A stretch of 64,000 nt of DNA, taken from Mucilaginibacter sp. OK283 (GTDB lineage: Bacteria; Bacteroidota; Bacteroidia; Sphingobacteriales; Sphingobacteriaceae). Shown piece by piece: positions 45,019 to 53,733 of this stretch. Within the stretch, counting starts at the first letter, position 1, and the number at the start of each line of letters is the position of its first letter. The DNA lies in contig NZ_FODR01000003.1 of assembly GCF_900110415.1 (NCBI RefSeq), forward strand, positions 558,001-622,000, read 5' to 3'. The notes beneath the pieces were generated by a model, which saw nothing but the letters and a program-made list of their open reading frames with translations, was not told the origin of the DNA and did no database searches. The position numbers were made by a program, and so were the translations under genes.

Positions 45019-45338
45019 ACACCACACCGGTTTTATTTATCAGCATAACCAATGCAGGCTGGTAGTTTACAATAGAAAGTTTAAGGGAAATTGATAAGAA
45101 AAAAATTCCCGACGGTGCAGGGTGGAGCCATCAAATTATTCAAAGCTTACTGCCAGTTCGGGATGGAAAAAATAATCACATGTTAATATAGCAGCAACAG
45201 CGCTCTTGGTAATTATCTCCACATTATCTGTAGCAACAATATTCATGGTAAAGCAATATCGCGGGGGTTAAAAGCATCTGCTGTCGAATCACAGCTGCAG
45301 ATAAATAGCACCGACAAGAAGAAAAGAAATAACATTTT
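45019..45338. other. Spacer before the GH3 gene
   Basis: No gene is called. Short open frames exist on both strands (for example a 38-codon minus-strand frame ending near 45130), but none has protein family features. Confidence 0.3.
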
Positions 45339-47495
45339 ATGAAATATACCATTGCCTGTTTTATGGCATTTTTCGTGGCCGGCGGAGTTTCGGCACAAAA
45401 CAAAAGCGAGGTTGCACTTAAAGGGAAGATCAACAGCATCGTCAGTAAAATGACATTGAAAGAAAAAATAGACATGCTTCACGGCAACGCGTTATTTTCT
45501 TCGGCAGGCGTAAGCCGTTTAGGTATTCCGGAGCTTACCTGCGATGACGGCCCCCTGGGTGTACGTGAAGAAATAAAACGCTTTGACTGGGCATCGGCTA
45601 ACTGGACAACCGATTCTGCCACGTTTTTACCAAATGGTTCGGCAATTGCAGCCACCTGGAACCCCATAATGGCCAACCGGTACGGTGTGGTTATAGGCGA
45701 GGAAGCCAATGCCCGTAAAAAGATTGTAATGCTTGCACCTGCATTCAATATTTGCAGAATGCCCCTATGCGGCCGCACCTATGAATATTATTCGGAAGAT
45801 CCTTATTTAAACAGCCAATTGGCTGTTCAATCAGTAAAAGGGATTCAAAGCCAGCATGTAGCAGCCTGTATAAAACATTTTGCTGCCAATAACCAGGAAC
45901 TTAACCGCGATAGCGTAAACACCATAGTCGATGAAAGGGCTTTACGCGAAATTTATTTCCCGGCATTTAAAGCAGCCGTACAGCAGGGTAATGCCTACAC
46001 CATTATGTCGGCCTACAATAAGCTGAACGGCTATTGGTGTTCCGAGAATGATTTTTTATTAAATAAAGTGCTAAAAAACGAATGGGGCTTTAAAGGATTG
46101 GTCATGTCAGATTGGTCGGGGACGCATCATACCGTTGCAGCGGCCAACAACGGGCTGGATATTGAAATGGGATCAAGCGGACCGTATGATCAGTGGTATT
46201 TTGCCCAACCCTTACTAAAAGCTGTTAAGGAAGGCCAGGTTCCGGTAAAAACAATTGATGATAAAGTGCGCAGGATTTTGTGGGTAATGTACCACACCTC
46301 CATGAGTACTAACCATCCTAAAGGGTCTATCGCTACACCGGCGCATGCCAAAGCCGCCTATGATATTGCCTCGGAATCCATCGTGTTGTTAAAAAACGAC
46401 AACCATTTGTTGCCTTTAAAAACGGGTAACATTAAAAGTATTGCTGTCATCGGCGATAATGCTACCCGCACATTTGCTTTAGGCGGTTATGGGGCCGGCG
46501 TAAAAGCGCAACACGAGATAACAGCATTAGACGGTATAAAATCAAGGTTTGGTAAAACGGCCGGTATCAGCTTTGCCCAGGGCTACAAAGCAAACTACCT
46601 GGCAAGTAATAGTGATGAACAAAACCGCGGTTATGACCAACCCGATCAAAAACTGATTGATGAGGCAGTAGCGCTTGCGAAAGTTAGCGATGTAGCCATT
46701 TTATGCATCGGTTCCAATCGTGAATATGAAAGTGAAGCCCATGACCGTAAAAACCTGGAACTGCCTTTTGGCGAGCAGGCCTTGGTTAACGCGGTTACCG
46801 CAGCCAACCCCAATACTATTATTGTAATCATGGCCGGCGCTCCGTATAATCTGAATGAAATCAAAAAATCCAACCATGCAGTTGTTTGGTCGTGGTTTAA
46901 CGGTTCAGAGGCCGGTAATGCACTGGCCGATGTATTAAAAGGTGTTGTAAACCCGTCAGGCAAATTGCCATTTACTTTTCCGGTATCGTTAAAAGATTCC
47001 CCTGCTTTCGCTTTAAATACTTATCCGGGTAAAGACGCTACGGCCGAATATAAAGAGGGTATACTGGTTGGGTACCGCTGGTACGACACCAAGAAAATTC
47101 AACCGCAGTTTCCATTTGGTTATGGGCTTTCCTATACTGAATTTTCTGTCAGCAAACTTTCTACAGATAAATCAAGCTACGGGAAAAATGAAACCATCCG
47201 TGCAAAATTTACCATCAAAAATACAGGCAACCGTTATGGCGCCGAAGTTGCGCAATTGTATGTAAGCGACCCGGTTTGTTCGGTTCTGCGTCCTGAAAAA
47301 GAGCTTAAAGGTTTTAAAAAGATATTTTTAAAGCCCCGTGAAACAAAAACCGTCGAACTGGATGTAAAGGTTGGCGATCTGGCTTTTTATGACGAAACAA
47401 AAAAAGGATGGAATGCAGAAGCCGGAGAATACATCCTTCAGTTAGGTAATTCGTCGCGTAACATCATCCAGAAAGTGAAAGTATCGGTTAAATAA
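45339..47495 (+). CDS. GH3-family beta-glucosidase
   Basis: The 718-aa product has a signal peptide (1-20, GGVSAQ) and GH3 domains in order: N-terminal barrel with the nucleophile in LVMSDWSGTH (D258), the alpha/beta sandwich (about 360-560; NPSGKLPFTFP) and a C-terminal Fn3-like domain (about 620-718). The KHFAANNQELNRD motif also fits. It should release glucose (or a related sugar) from the non-reducing ends of oligosaccharides in the periplasm, finishing the work of the GH5 enzymes. Confidence 0.93.
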   Translation: MKYTIACFMAFFVAGGVSAQNKSEVALKGKINSIVSKMTLKEKIDMLHGNALFSSAGVSRLGIPELTCDDGPLGVREEIKRFDWASANWTTDSATFLPNGSAIAATWNPIMANRYGVVIGEEANARKKIVMLAPAFNICRMPLCGRTYEYYSEDPYLNSQLAVQSVKGIQSQHVAACIKHFAANNQELNRDSVNTIVDERALREIYFPAFKAAVQQGNAYTIMSAYNKLNGYWCSENDFLLNKVLKNEWGFKGLVMSDWSGTHHTVAAANNGLDIEMGSSGPYDQWYFAQPLLKAVKEGQVPVKTIDDKVRRILWVMYHTSMSTNHPKGSIATPAHAKAAYDIASESIVLLKNDNHLLPLKTGNIKSIAVIGDNATRTFALGGYGAGVKAQHEITALDGIKSRFGKTAGISFAQGYKANYLASNSDEQNRGYDQPDQKLIDEAVALAKVSDVAILCIGSNREYESEAHDRKNLELPFGEQALVNAVTAANPNTIIVIMAGAPYNLNEIKKSNHAVVWSWFNGSEAGNALADVLKGVVNPSGKLPFTFPVSLKDSPAFALNTYPGKDATAEYKEGILVGYRWYDTKKIQPQFPFGYGLSYTEFSVSKLSTDKSSYGKNETIRAKFTIKNTGNRYGAEVAQLYVSDPVCSVLRPEKELKGFKKIFLKPRETKTVELDVKVGDLAFYDETKKGWNAEAGEYILQLGNSSRNIIQKVKVSVK

Positions 47496-48008
47496 ATATT
47501 GGATGGGGTCACAACTAAGTGTCTTATTCTATAATTCAAAAACACGCTCATTTTTATGAAAGTGATATTGATGACCTTTTTTTGTTTTGGCCGGCACCGT
47601 TTTTAGTCTTGCTCAAAATCAAGGGTGGTATTGAACGAAAATAATTATTTTATCGCAAATGATCCGGAATGCGTCACTATCTTCAATAATAATTGTAGCC
47701 ATAGCGTTGTCCCATACGCCGGCACCTGGCGTAGCCAGGCATCCATCGCTTGATCCAATCAAGCGATTTTAACCGTCGGCTATAATTTCAAAACCAGGCG
47801 TGCAGCACCACCACCAAAGAGGCTTATAATTTAATGGAAGGCCCTGCTGCGCACAAACAATTGGAGAACCCCGAAAGCACCTACAACCGGCTATTACATC
47901 ATTCAAACTCCGTTTACCTCTTCAAGCGAGCCATTGGGAAATGTGCCAGGTAAGGCGCCAATAAATTGAGCGGAACGATGAGCTCCTATTGGCTACAGGA
48001 AACAGTGA
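47496..48008 (+). pseudogene. Decayed secreted-protein gene
   Basis: A signal-peptide-like start (MKVILMTF, about 47557) shifts frame into FVLAGTVFSLAQNQGWY, then shifts again into NENNYFIANDPECVTIFNNN and stops. Later fragments in other frames (for example MEGPAAHKQLENPESTYN) also read like protein. At least three frame changes are needed, so it is a relic. I do not recognise the family. Confidence 0.4.
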
Positions 48009-48347
48009 TCAGGCTTTTTTAACGAATTCTGATTTTAGCGCCATCGCGCCGAAACCCTCGATCTTACAGTCGATATTGTGATCGCTGTCTACCAAACGAA
48101 TGTTTTTGACCTTCGTGCCGGCTTTGATAGTTTGGGAGGTACCTTTTACAGGGAGGTTTTTAATTGTCACCACCGTATCGCCATCCTGCAGCGTATTACC
48201 GTTACTGTCTCTTACTACAAAGGATTCCTCAACTGGAAGCTCTCCCGAAGAACTCCACTCATGCCCGCATTCGGGACATACGAGTAAGCTCTCTTGTTCA
48301 TAAGTATAAGGGGATTGGCAGATCGGACAAGGTGCAAGTTCAGTCAT
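48009..48347 (-). CDS. PhnA/YjdM-like zinc-ribbon protein
   Basis: The 112-aa product has an N-terminal zinc ribbon (CPICQSPYTYEQESLLVCPEC, i.e. two CPxC pairs) and a C-terminal SH3-like domain (DGDTVVTIKNLPVKG, ending GFGAMALKSEFVKKA). This is the PhnA (YjdM) family, once linked to alkylphosphonate use by name but not by demonstrated enzyme activity. Length is normal. It is probably alone; the SDR gene upstream on the same strand is 200 bp away. Confidence 0.88.
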   Translation of the reverse strand: MTELAPCPICQSPYTYEQESLLVCPECGHEWSSSGELPVEESFVVRDSNGNTLQDGDTVVTIKNLPVKGTSQTIKAGTKVKNIRLVDSDHNIDCKIEGFGAMALKSEFVKKA

Positions 48348-48363
48348 AGCTATTCAATATATT

Positions 48364-48549
48364 GAAAGCCCAAAGGTAACAATTAACGCCCAAACATTTA
48401 CTGGTAATGAACAGGCAAAGGACGAAACCATCCAGGAGGCGGATACGCTCCTGACCATACCGAATGCTTTTGAGTGGAACGCAAATGTTCATGCGCTGTC
48501 GGCTATTTTAGAATACATTGACCCGGGTCGGTTGGTGATAAGCCGGTTA
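48364..48549 (+). other. Protein-like open frame of unknown origin
   Basis: A stop-free plus-strand frame reads TFTGNEQAKDETIQEADTLL, then IPNAFEWNANVHALSAILEY, with no start codon at its beginning, and runs on into the antisense of the SDR gene. It looks like a fragment of a lost gene. I cannot name a family. Confidence 0.25.
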
Positions 48550-49257
48550 AAGGGAAATACCTGTCAACCGGGCACAATTGACCAGCAGTTCATCCTGCCT
48601 GCCGGCATCATCCGCCGAACGGTTATAAGGTGCCTGTTTTTGGTGGTGAAAGTATTGCCCGCTGACCAGTGCGCCTGGTTCATTGCTTGCAGCCAGCCAA
48701 ACCTGCGTTTGATAGCCTTGTTCCAGGTCATCAGGTGCACCTGCACCGCCCATCCTGGTGGGTACCCAGCCCGGATCGACGGCATTGGCCTTCAACCCCG
48801 GCCATTTTCTGGCCAACGCTTTGGCTAACATGAGCACATGCAGTTTGGTATCGGCATAGGAAGGCTTAGCTGTCCATTCCGGGTGACCTGATAAATGCAT
48901 TCCTGAACTTAAATAAATCAGCCGTTCAGGCTTGTGCATCAAAGCAGTTAATATATACGGTGCCAGCGTATTTACATGTAACAATTGTTGTGCACTGGTT
49001 TGGTAAATGCCTGCGTTATGAATTACCGCATCAAAAGTCCCCAATGCATTAGCGTTTTCGGCCAATGTCTTCATGGCCTCCATATCTGCTAAGTCTGCTA
49101 TAAGTATATCAATAGCGCCGGGCAAGTTTTCCAGCGCCTCTTGCCCTCTTTTTTCATTACGGGCATGCAGCACCACTTCATGTCCCTGTTTTACTAATTC
49201 CCTGGCCGCCAGCTGGCCCAAACCATCCGCGGAACCTGTGATAAATATCTTTGCCAT
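48547..49257 (-). CDS. Short-chain dehydrogenase/reductase
   Basis: The start at 49257 gives a 236-aa SDR beginning MAKIFITGSADGLG; the longer frame to 49485 adds 76 residues unlike any SDR N-terminus. TGSADGLG is the cofactor motif, HNAGIY the central motif, and YADTK the catalytic pair. A Bacteroidota -7 element and an inverted repeat lie directly upstream. Substrate unknown. Confidence 0.85.
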   Translation of the reverse strand: MAKIFITGSADGLGQLAARELVKQGHEVVLHARNEKRGQEALENLPGAIDILIADLADMEAMKTLAENANALGTFDAVIHNAGIYQTSAQQLLHVNTLAPYILTALMHKPERLIYLSSGMHLSGHPEWTAKPSYADTKLHVLMLAKALARKWPGLKANAVDPGWVPTRMGGAGAPDDLEQGYQTQVWLAASNEPGALVSGQYFHHQKQAPYNRSADDAGRQDELLVNCARLTGISL

Positions 49258-49587
49258 TGTATTTGACAACAAAGCTAAATTATCTTTGTTGCGATGAAAA
49301 GGCCAATGCCTTTTTTCTGGATTTATTAAACCTACTACAGCTATTTTGAGGGCGAGATGGTCCCCGTCTTCCGCAAGGTCAATAAAAACCGCAATATAAT
49401 GAGGTCTGTATTGCCACCTGGCGGGAAGATCATGCCAGTTTAAAAACGGAAATTCCTGCGGTAGCTGATAGGTTTTTGAAGTCAACTAAATCCAACTCCA
49501 GGATACCCGTGAAGGGTTTGAAGAAGCGGCAGGGTGGTTGTGAATTAATCTCCAGCCGCGACAAACAACCCTGCCAAGCTGCCCGGC
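49258..49587. promoter_or_regulatory. Promoter/operator of the SDR and terminator of the AraC gene
   Basis: On the minus strand TAGCTTTG (49270-49277) matches the -7 consensus, 13 bp before the SDR start. A perfect inverted repeat CAACAAAG-N9-CTTTGTTG (49267-49274 and 49284-49291) overlaps it and could bind a repressor. At 49528-49575 an imperfect stem (GGCAGGGTGGTTGT with ACAAACAACCCTGCC) follows the AraC gene and may be its terminator. No gene is visible between them. Confidence 0.5.
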
Positions 49588-50418
49588 TTACCTGTATACG
49601 CGCGGAACGCTTTTTATCAATAGGGCGTTAGGCGAGTAACCAAACTGATTTTTAAAAGCATAAGAGAAATGCGACAGGTTTTCAAAGCCTGCTTCCATAT
49701 ATACATCGCTGGCTTTGCGCTGCTTTTCCGATAACTGGTAATGCGCCAGCTCCAGCCTTTTTTTGGTGAGCCAGTTTTGCGGTGTGGCATTGAATGACTT
49801 CTTAAAATCCCGACGGAAAGTGGCCAGGCTACGCCCGGTCAGGTAGGCAAATCTATCCAAGGTCATATTGAACATATAATGCCGCTCCATAAAATCCGTC
49901 AGGTTTATTTTACCAGGCGGTTCGAAGTCAGCCAGTAAACCGTCGACATTTTTATCCACCGATCTTAATATTCGAATGGCTTCTTCAATTTTCAGCTCAG
50001 CTATATCCGGCGGCAGATTTTCACCCAAGTCAAAATAAGGGATCAGGGATGCCAGGCAGCTTTCCAACAAGGGATGTTTTGAAAAACTATAGATTTTTTT
50101 AAAAGGCTCCGCTCTGCCGACCGCCTGATGCCTGGCGTAAAAATCCTTTAACCGCTCCTGGGTCAGGTGCATCGCTACCGCCGCGTGTGATCGCCCGTCC
50201 TTTGGATAATTAATAACAGTAGCCAACTGGTTACGGGGTATTAAAAAAATATCACCGGCATTAAACACTTGCGTTGCGTCAGCTTGTATGATCTTTGTTT
50301 CGCCGGATAAGAACCAAACCAGGATATGGTGCTCAAACATCACTTCGGTTTTAAAGAGTTTACCTTTAAATTCCGAAAGCTTAATGTCAGCCGTAATATA
50401 TTTGGTTTCAAATGTCAT
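49588..50418 (-). CDS. AraC-family transcriptional regulator
   Basis: A 276-aa regulator. The N-terminal part (1-165) is a cupin-like ligand domain with FNAGDIFLIPRNQLA, and the C-terminal part (about 180-270) has two helix-turn-helices: MTLDRFAYLTGRSLATFRRD and the second ending in ENLSHFSYAFKNQFGYSP. It lies 33 bp downstream of the larger SDR gene and is likely co-transcribed with it. It is the obvious candidate to bind the phased repeats at 51525-51590. Confidence 0.9.
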   Translation of the reverse strand: MTFETKYITADIKLSEFKGKLFKTEVMFEHHILVWFLSGETKIIQADATQVFNAGDIFLIPRNQLATVINYPKDGRSHAAVAMHLTQERLKDFYARHQAVGRAEPFKKIYSFSKHPLLESCLASLIPYFDLGENLPPDIAELKIEEAIRILRSVDKNVDGLLADFEPPGKINLTDFMERHYMFNMTLDRFAYLTGRSLATFRRDFKKSFNATPQNWLTKKRLELAHYQLSEKQRKASDVYMEAGFENLSHFSYAFKNQFGYSPNALLIKSVPRVYR

Positions 50419-50450
50419 ACTTAAGTGTAAATCTACAAATTAAAAAAACG

Positions 50451-51473
50451 TCACTTAACCGGAAACCGTACCGCGGTCATTTCTTCCGTCAATGTCCACA
50501 ACTTTTGCGCGTTTTCCGCATCAACGGAATAGGGCTGCACCCCTCTCAGGGATGAAGGGTCATTATAATGATGTTCAATATTTCCTTTATCCAGCTCGGC
50601 TACATCTGAATTTTCACAATAAACGCCGCCAATGCCGTTCAATTGCGGGCTGGTAGCGCACCAAACCGATGTGGCGGCCCCTTGAGCAACATTTTTTAGT
50701 TTGGCCGCTACATCAGGAAATAGATTTCCATTTTGATCATGGGTACCCATTTGCTGAAATAAAGTGACCGGCGCAACACGCGCAAGGTCGGTACCGATCA
50801 CAGCACCGGGGTGCACGGAAAAGGCCCTGACATTAAATTCTTTCCCGCGATAGTCAAGTTCTACGGCGAAAAGGTTATTGGCCGTTTTGGATTGCCCGTA
50901 ACCCTGTAAAGTTTCGTACGGGCGATGAATAAAATTGGGGTCTTCGAAATTGAACGGAGCTATCTGATGCCCGAAGGAAGACACATTTATCACGCGCGCG
51001 CCATTGGCTTCCTTTAAAGCTGGCCAAAGTTCCGCGGTAAGCTGAAAATGGCCGAAATGATTGGTAGATAATTGTGATTCATTTCCATCCTTATCGCGCA
51101 GCAGCGGCACCCACATAATACCGGCATTATTGATAAGGATATGAAGGGCATCATTCGCTGCCATGAACCGCCCGGCAAAGGCCGTTATAGATTTAGCATC
51201 CATCAGGTCCATTTGTTCGATGGTTACATTATTCATACCTGCTAAATTGTTTGCGGCCTTATTACTATCGCGGGCCGGTATAATTACTTTAGCGCCGGCC
51301 GCCACAAGGGTTTTCACCGTTTCAAGCCCTATACCTGCGTAGCCACCGGTAACAATGGCCGTTTTACCATTCAAATCAATTCCTTTGATAACATCCCGGG
51401 CGGTGGAGGCAATGCCAAACCCGGAATGAAGGGATTGCTGCAGGGCTCCGTTGTAATTGTCGTTTAATTTCAT
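50451..51473 (-). CDS. SDR-family oxidoreductase (retinol dehydrogenase-like)
   Basis: The start at 51473 (MKLNDNYNGALQQSLHSGFG) gives a 340-aa long-type SDR; the longer frame to 51509 overlaps the promoter. Motifs are TGGYAGIG, NNAGIMWVP, and YGQSKTANN as the catalytic YxxxK. The region after it (VHPGAVIGTDLAR) is typical of the retinol-dehydrogenase/WW-oxidoreductase-like group. Its promoter carries an AraC-type operator array. Substrate unknown. Confidence 0.88.
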   Translation of the reverse strand: MKLNDNYNGALQQSLHSGFGIASTARDVIKGIDLNGKTAIVTGGYAGIGLETVKTLVAAGAKVIIPARDSNKAANNLAGMNNVTIEQMDLMDAKSITAFAGRFMAANDALHILINNAGIMWVPLLRDKDGNESQLSTNHFGHFQLTAELWPALKEANGARVINVSSFGHQIAPFNFEDPNFIHRPYETLQGYGQSKTANNLFAVELDYRGKEFNVRAFSVHPGAVIGTDLARVAPVTLFQQMGTHDQNGNLFPDVAAKLKNVAQGAATSVWCATSPQLNGIGGVYCENSDVAELDKGNIEHHYNDPSSLRGVQPYSVDAENAQKLWTLTEEMTAVRFPVK

Positions 51474-51492
51474 TTTCGCTGTTTTTATAAGA

Positions 51493-51590
51493 CAAAAGTA
51501 GCTGTCCATGCATCAGCCTGTTTTGTTTAAAGCGTCAAATTACTTTGTTCAAAACGTCAATTATATCTTGACTTTTCGTCAACACATTTT
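51493..51590 (-). promoter_or_regulatory. AraC-type operator array and promoter of the SDR/araC unit
   Basis: On the minus strand TACTTTTG (51493-51500) fits TAnnTTTG, 20 bp before the ATG, with no good -33 element. Directly upstream are three direct repeats with a CGTCAA core at 51533, 51555 and 51577, each exactly 22 bp apart. The first two units also share GTTYAAARCGTCAA. Such phasing puts all sites on one helix face, as expected for AraC-family activators. Confidence 0.6.
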
Positions 51591-51946
51591 TTTGCATTGT
51601 GCTTAAATTTGAATGTTAAAGATTTTTATATTCCTTTTCTACCGCAGGCAATCGGCTACCTGCTGGCTTTTTTTGAAAAAGTTTGCCACACAAAGCCGGC
51701 CGGCTGCTCCGCAGATAATCAGTCATCAGCGTGAAGGATTGACCTCACTTGAATTGCTAAGCGTAAAAGCTCCGCGAAACTATTGGGAGCATCTGATAAG
51801 AGCAGCAGTTAGTTATCTCGCCAAATTTCGTTTGTTATTGCGGCAAGGTTATAAGCAAGACTTATTGACGACTGATCTTTTTCGGGTGGTAGATGAAGGT
51901 TTAAAATTAACACCAGGTAAAAATTCCAGGCATTGCTTCGGGCACT
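51591..51946. other. Spacer with one unassigned open frame
   Basis: A plus-strand frame 51613-51984 exists, but its sequence (RRQSATCWLFLKKFATQSRP) matches nothing I know, and its end overlaps the nifJ relic in another frame. I treat it as non-coding or decayed. Confidence 0.3.
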
Positions 51947-52285
51947 TTGGCTATTCCCCAGGCTGTGCCGCCCGAAAGTTTTAGTCGACCGGTACCAATG
52001 CCAGAGGTTTTCCCCTATACGCCTTATACATCACAGATTTATGCAGAGGATTGCACCGGATGCAATCTTTTTGCAGAAGTGTGCCCGGTTATCGTTAATA
52101 CTGATAACGACAGGAAAGCCATCAACTTCGGCAAAAAGACAAATCACACTGAAATAAGGGATAATATTAGCTTTTTTGAGCAAATCCCGATAAATGAGTG
52201 CTCCTCTGTAGATTTTTCGTCGGTGCGACGGGGACAATTTCTCGAATCATTGTTTGAATTTTCTGGAGCAAAGTTCCTGTTGTAG
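51947..52285 (+). pseudogene. nifJ: Remnant of pyruvate:ferredoxin (flavodoxin) oxidoreductase
   Basis: This frame encodes MPEVFPYTPYTSQIYAEDCT, then GCNLFAEVCPV, KAIN, SFFEQIP and LFEFSGA. It matches the second 4Fe-4S region of NifJ (QxYAEDCTGCNLCVEVCPA ... KAINM ... FFxxLP ... PLFExSGAC) and stops exactly where the GCGETPY segment should follow. One cluster Cys (GCxLC) is Phe. An intact NifJ is about 1170 aa; only about 110 residues remain. Its reading direction is the same as the stress operon that follows. Confidence 0.75.
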
Positions 52286-52457
52286 GAAACTGTCCCCGGT
52301 TATTCCGGTTCCTGATCAGCCTCTGCAAGTAGGCTCGGCTTTAAAGCAACCAACGTGACCAGGATCATACCCGATACTGACCGTCATCATGTTCTTTACC
52401 ACTGGTTTAGTCGTTATTTGACTTTATGATTTACATCTTTTATTAATTATTGAAGTT
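52286..52457. other. Leader of the stress operon
   Basis: This short spacer should hold the operon promoter. I see only weak matches to the -33/-7 consensus (a TTATTTGAC followed by TTACATCTTTT) near 52411-52440. Confidence 0.3.
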
Positions 52458-53126
52458 ATGAAAACAGATATTCAAATTCAAAAAGACGTGATGGATGAAC
52501 TGAAATGGCAGCCATTTTTAAATTCATCAGAAATTGGCGTTGCCGTTAAGAACGGCATAGTGACCCTGTCAGGGACCTTGGATTCCTACGCCAAAAAGTT
52601 AGATGCCGAAAGAGCGGCAAAAAAAGTAGCCGGTGTTAAGGCGATAGCCGAAGATATCCGGATTGGCGTATCGCCCGGCGCCGGTAAAACAGATGCGGAG
52701 ATTGCCGAGGCGGTTTTTAACACCCTTAAATGGCATTCTGCCGTGCCGGAAGAAAAAATTAAAATAAAGGTAGAAGATGGCATCGTAACGATGGAAGGTG
52801 AGCTGGAGTGGGAATATCAGCGGGTGAATGCCAAAACGGCCATTCAATCTCTTTCTGGCGTGCGTTCGGTAATTAACCTGATCACGATTAAACCGAAGTT
52901 AAACGCATTTGACATGGAACAAAAAATCATGGCTGCCTTTCGCAGAAACGCCACTGTTGATGCCAGCAAAGTAAACGTTAGCACAATTGGCAACAAGGTT
53001 GTTTTGACGGGTAAAGTGCGCTCATTTGCCGAAAGCGAAGATGCGGAAGACGTAGCCTGGGCGGCACCCGGCGTTTATCACGTTGAAAACAAACTGACCG
53101 TTGAAGAGCCTGAATATGCATTTTAA
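52458..53126 (+). CDS. Triple BON-domain protein (OsmY-like)
   Basis: The 222-aa product contains three BON domains (about 4-70, 78-147, 152-218), each with the pattern DAxIxxxVxxxLxW...VxVxxGxVxLxGxV (for example VKNGIVTLSGTL and VEDGIVTMEGEL). There is no signal peptide, unlike OsmY, so it may be cytoplasmic. BON domains bind lipids or peptidoglycan in studied cases and often appear in osmotic or general stress genes. It is the first gene of an operon with Usp proteins. Confidence 0.88.
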   Translation: MKTDIQIQKDVMDELKWQPFLNSSEIGVAVKNGIVTLSGTLDSYAKKLDAERAAKKVAGVKAIAEDIRIGVSPGAGKTDAEIAEAVFNTLKWHSAVPEEKIKIKVEDGIVTMEGELEWEYQRVNAKTAIQSLSGVRSVINLITIKPKLNAFDMEQKIMAAFRRNATVDASKVNVSTIGNKVVLTGKVRSFAESEDAEDVAWAAPGVYHVENKLTVEEPEYAF

Positions 53127-53147
53127 TTCACCATTAAATTAAAGATC

Positions 53148-53657
53148 ATGAAACGATTTAAAATAGCACTTATACTGGCAACGCTCTTAACCGGCGCTGC
53201 CGTGCGGTCATTCGCACAAGTTATCCTCCCCGAAGTGAAGATTATCGCATCAACTTATAAATATCTGAATGCAACTGATAACCGCGAGATGGCGCAACCT
53301 GTGAGGATGCTGGAGTTTAAGGCGGCGGCTTACGATGTGAAAAAGTCGGAATTTTATGACGATGATTATGACGGATATTATATATCTTTTTTTATCCCCG
53401 ATGGAAAGATTCTGGCTGCCTACGATAAAAATGGCAAACTGCTGCGCACCGCGGAAAAATTCAAGAACACCAAGCTGCCCGCTGCAGTAAAGGACGCCGT
53501 TACCCAACGGTTCCCTAACTGGCATATTTCGGAGGACGTTTACCAGGTTCATTATTTTGACCAGAAAGAGAAAGCAGATAAAACCTTTAAGCTGCTGCTG
53601 CAAAACGGCGATAAGCGCATGAAAGTAAAATTGAATGGAGAAGGAAAATTCATTTAA
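53148..53657 (+). CDS. PepSY-like (DUF2874) secreted protein
   Basis: The 169-aa product has a signal peptide (1-23, VRSFAQ). The mature part has two beta-lactamase-inhibitor-like/PepSY-like units: YDVKKSEFYDDDYDGYYISF with a following IPDGKILAAYDKNGKLLRT, and LPAAVKDAVTQRFPNWHISE with YFDQKEKADKTFK. This is the PF11396-type fold seen in many Bacteroidota envelope proteins. Role unknown. It is 21 bp after the BON gene. Confidence 0.8.
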   Translation: MKRFKIALILATLLTGAAVRSFAQVILPEVKIIASTYKYLNATDNREMAQPVRMLEFKAAAYDVKKSEFYDDDYDGYYISFFIPDGKILAAYDKNGKLLRTAEKFKNTKLPAAVKDAVTQRFPNWHISEDVYQVHYFDQKEKADKTFKLLLQNGDKRMKVKLNGEGKFI

Positions 53658-53683
53658 CCCTTAACGGAAACCAAACAATCAAA

Positions 53684-53714
53684 CAGCTTTCGTGAACAAC
53701 GTTCGCGAAAGCTG
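53684..53714 (+). promoter_or_regulatory. Intra-operon hairpin before the first usp gene
   Basis: CAGCTTTCGTG and CGCGAAAGCTG form an 11-bp stem (one G-T pair) around AACAACGTT. It ends 19 bp before the chosen usp start at 53734; there is no T-run. It may be a transcript-processing or attenuation site. Confidence 0.5.
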
Positions 53715-53733
53715 CCTCTTAAATATAGAAGAT

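Noticed and set aside
45224..45482. Two minus-strand frames over the GH3 signal peptide.
   Set aside because: They are antisense to a well-supported signal peptide and catalytic domain.
49258..49485. N-terminal extension of the SDR (76 residues).
   Set aside because: SDRs start right at the internal MAKIFITG; the extension runs through the promoter and inverted repeat.
51613..51984. 123-codon frame before the nifJ relic.
   Set aside because: No family features, and its end overlaps the better-supported relic in another frame.
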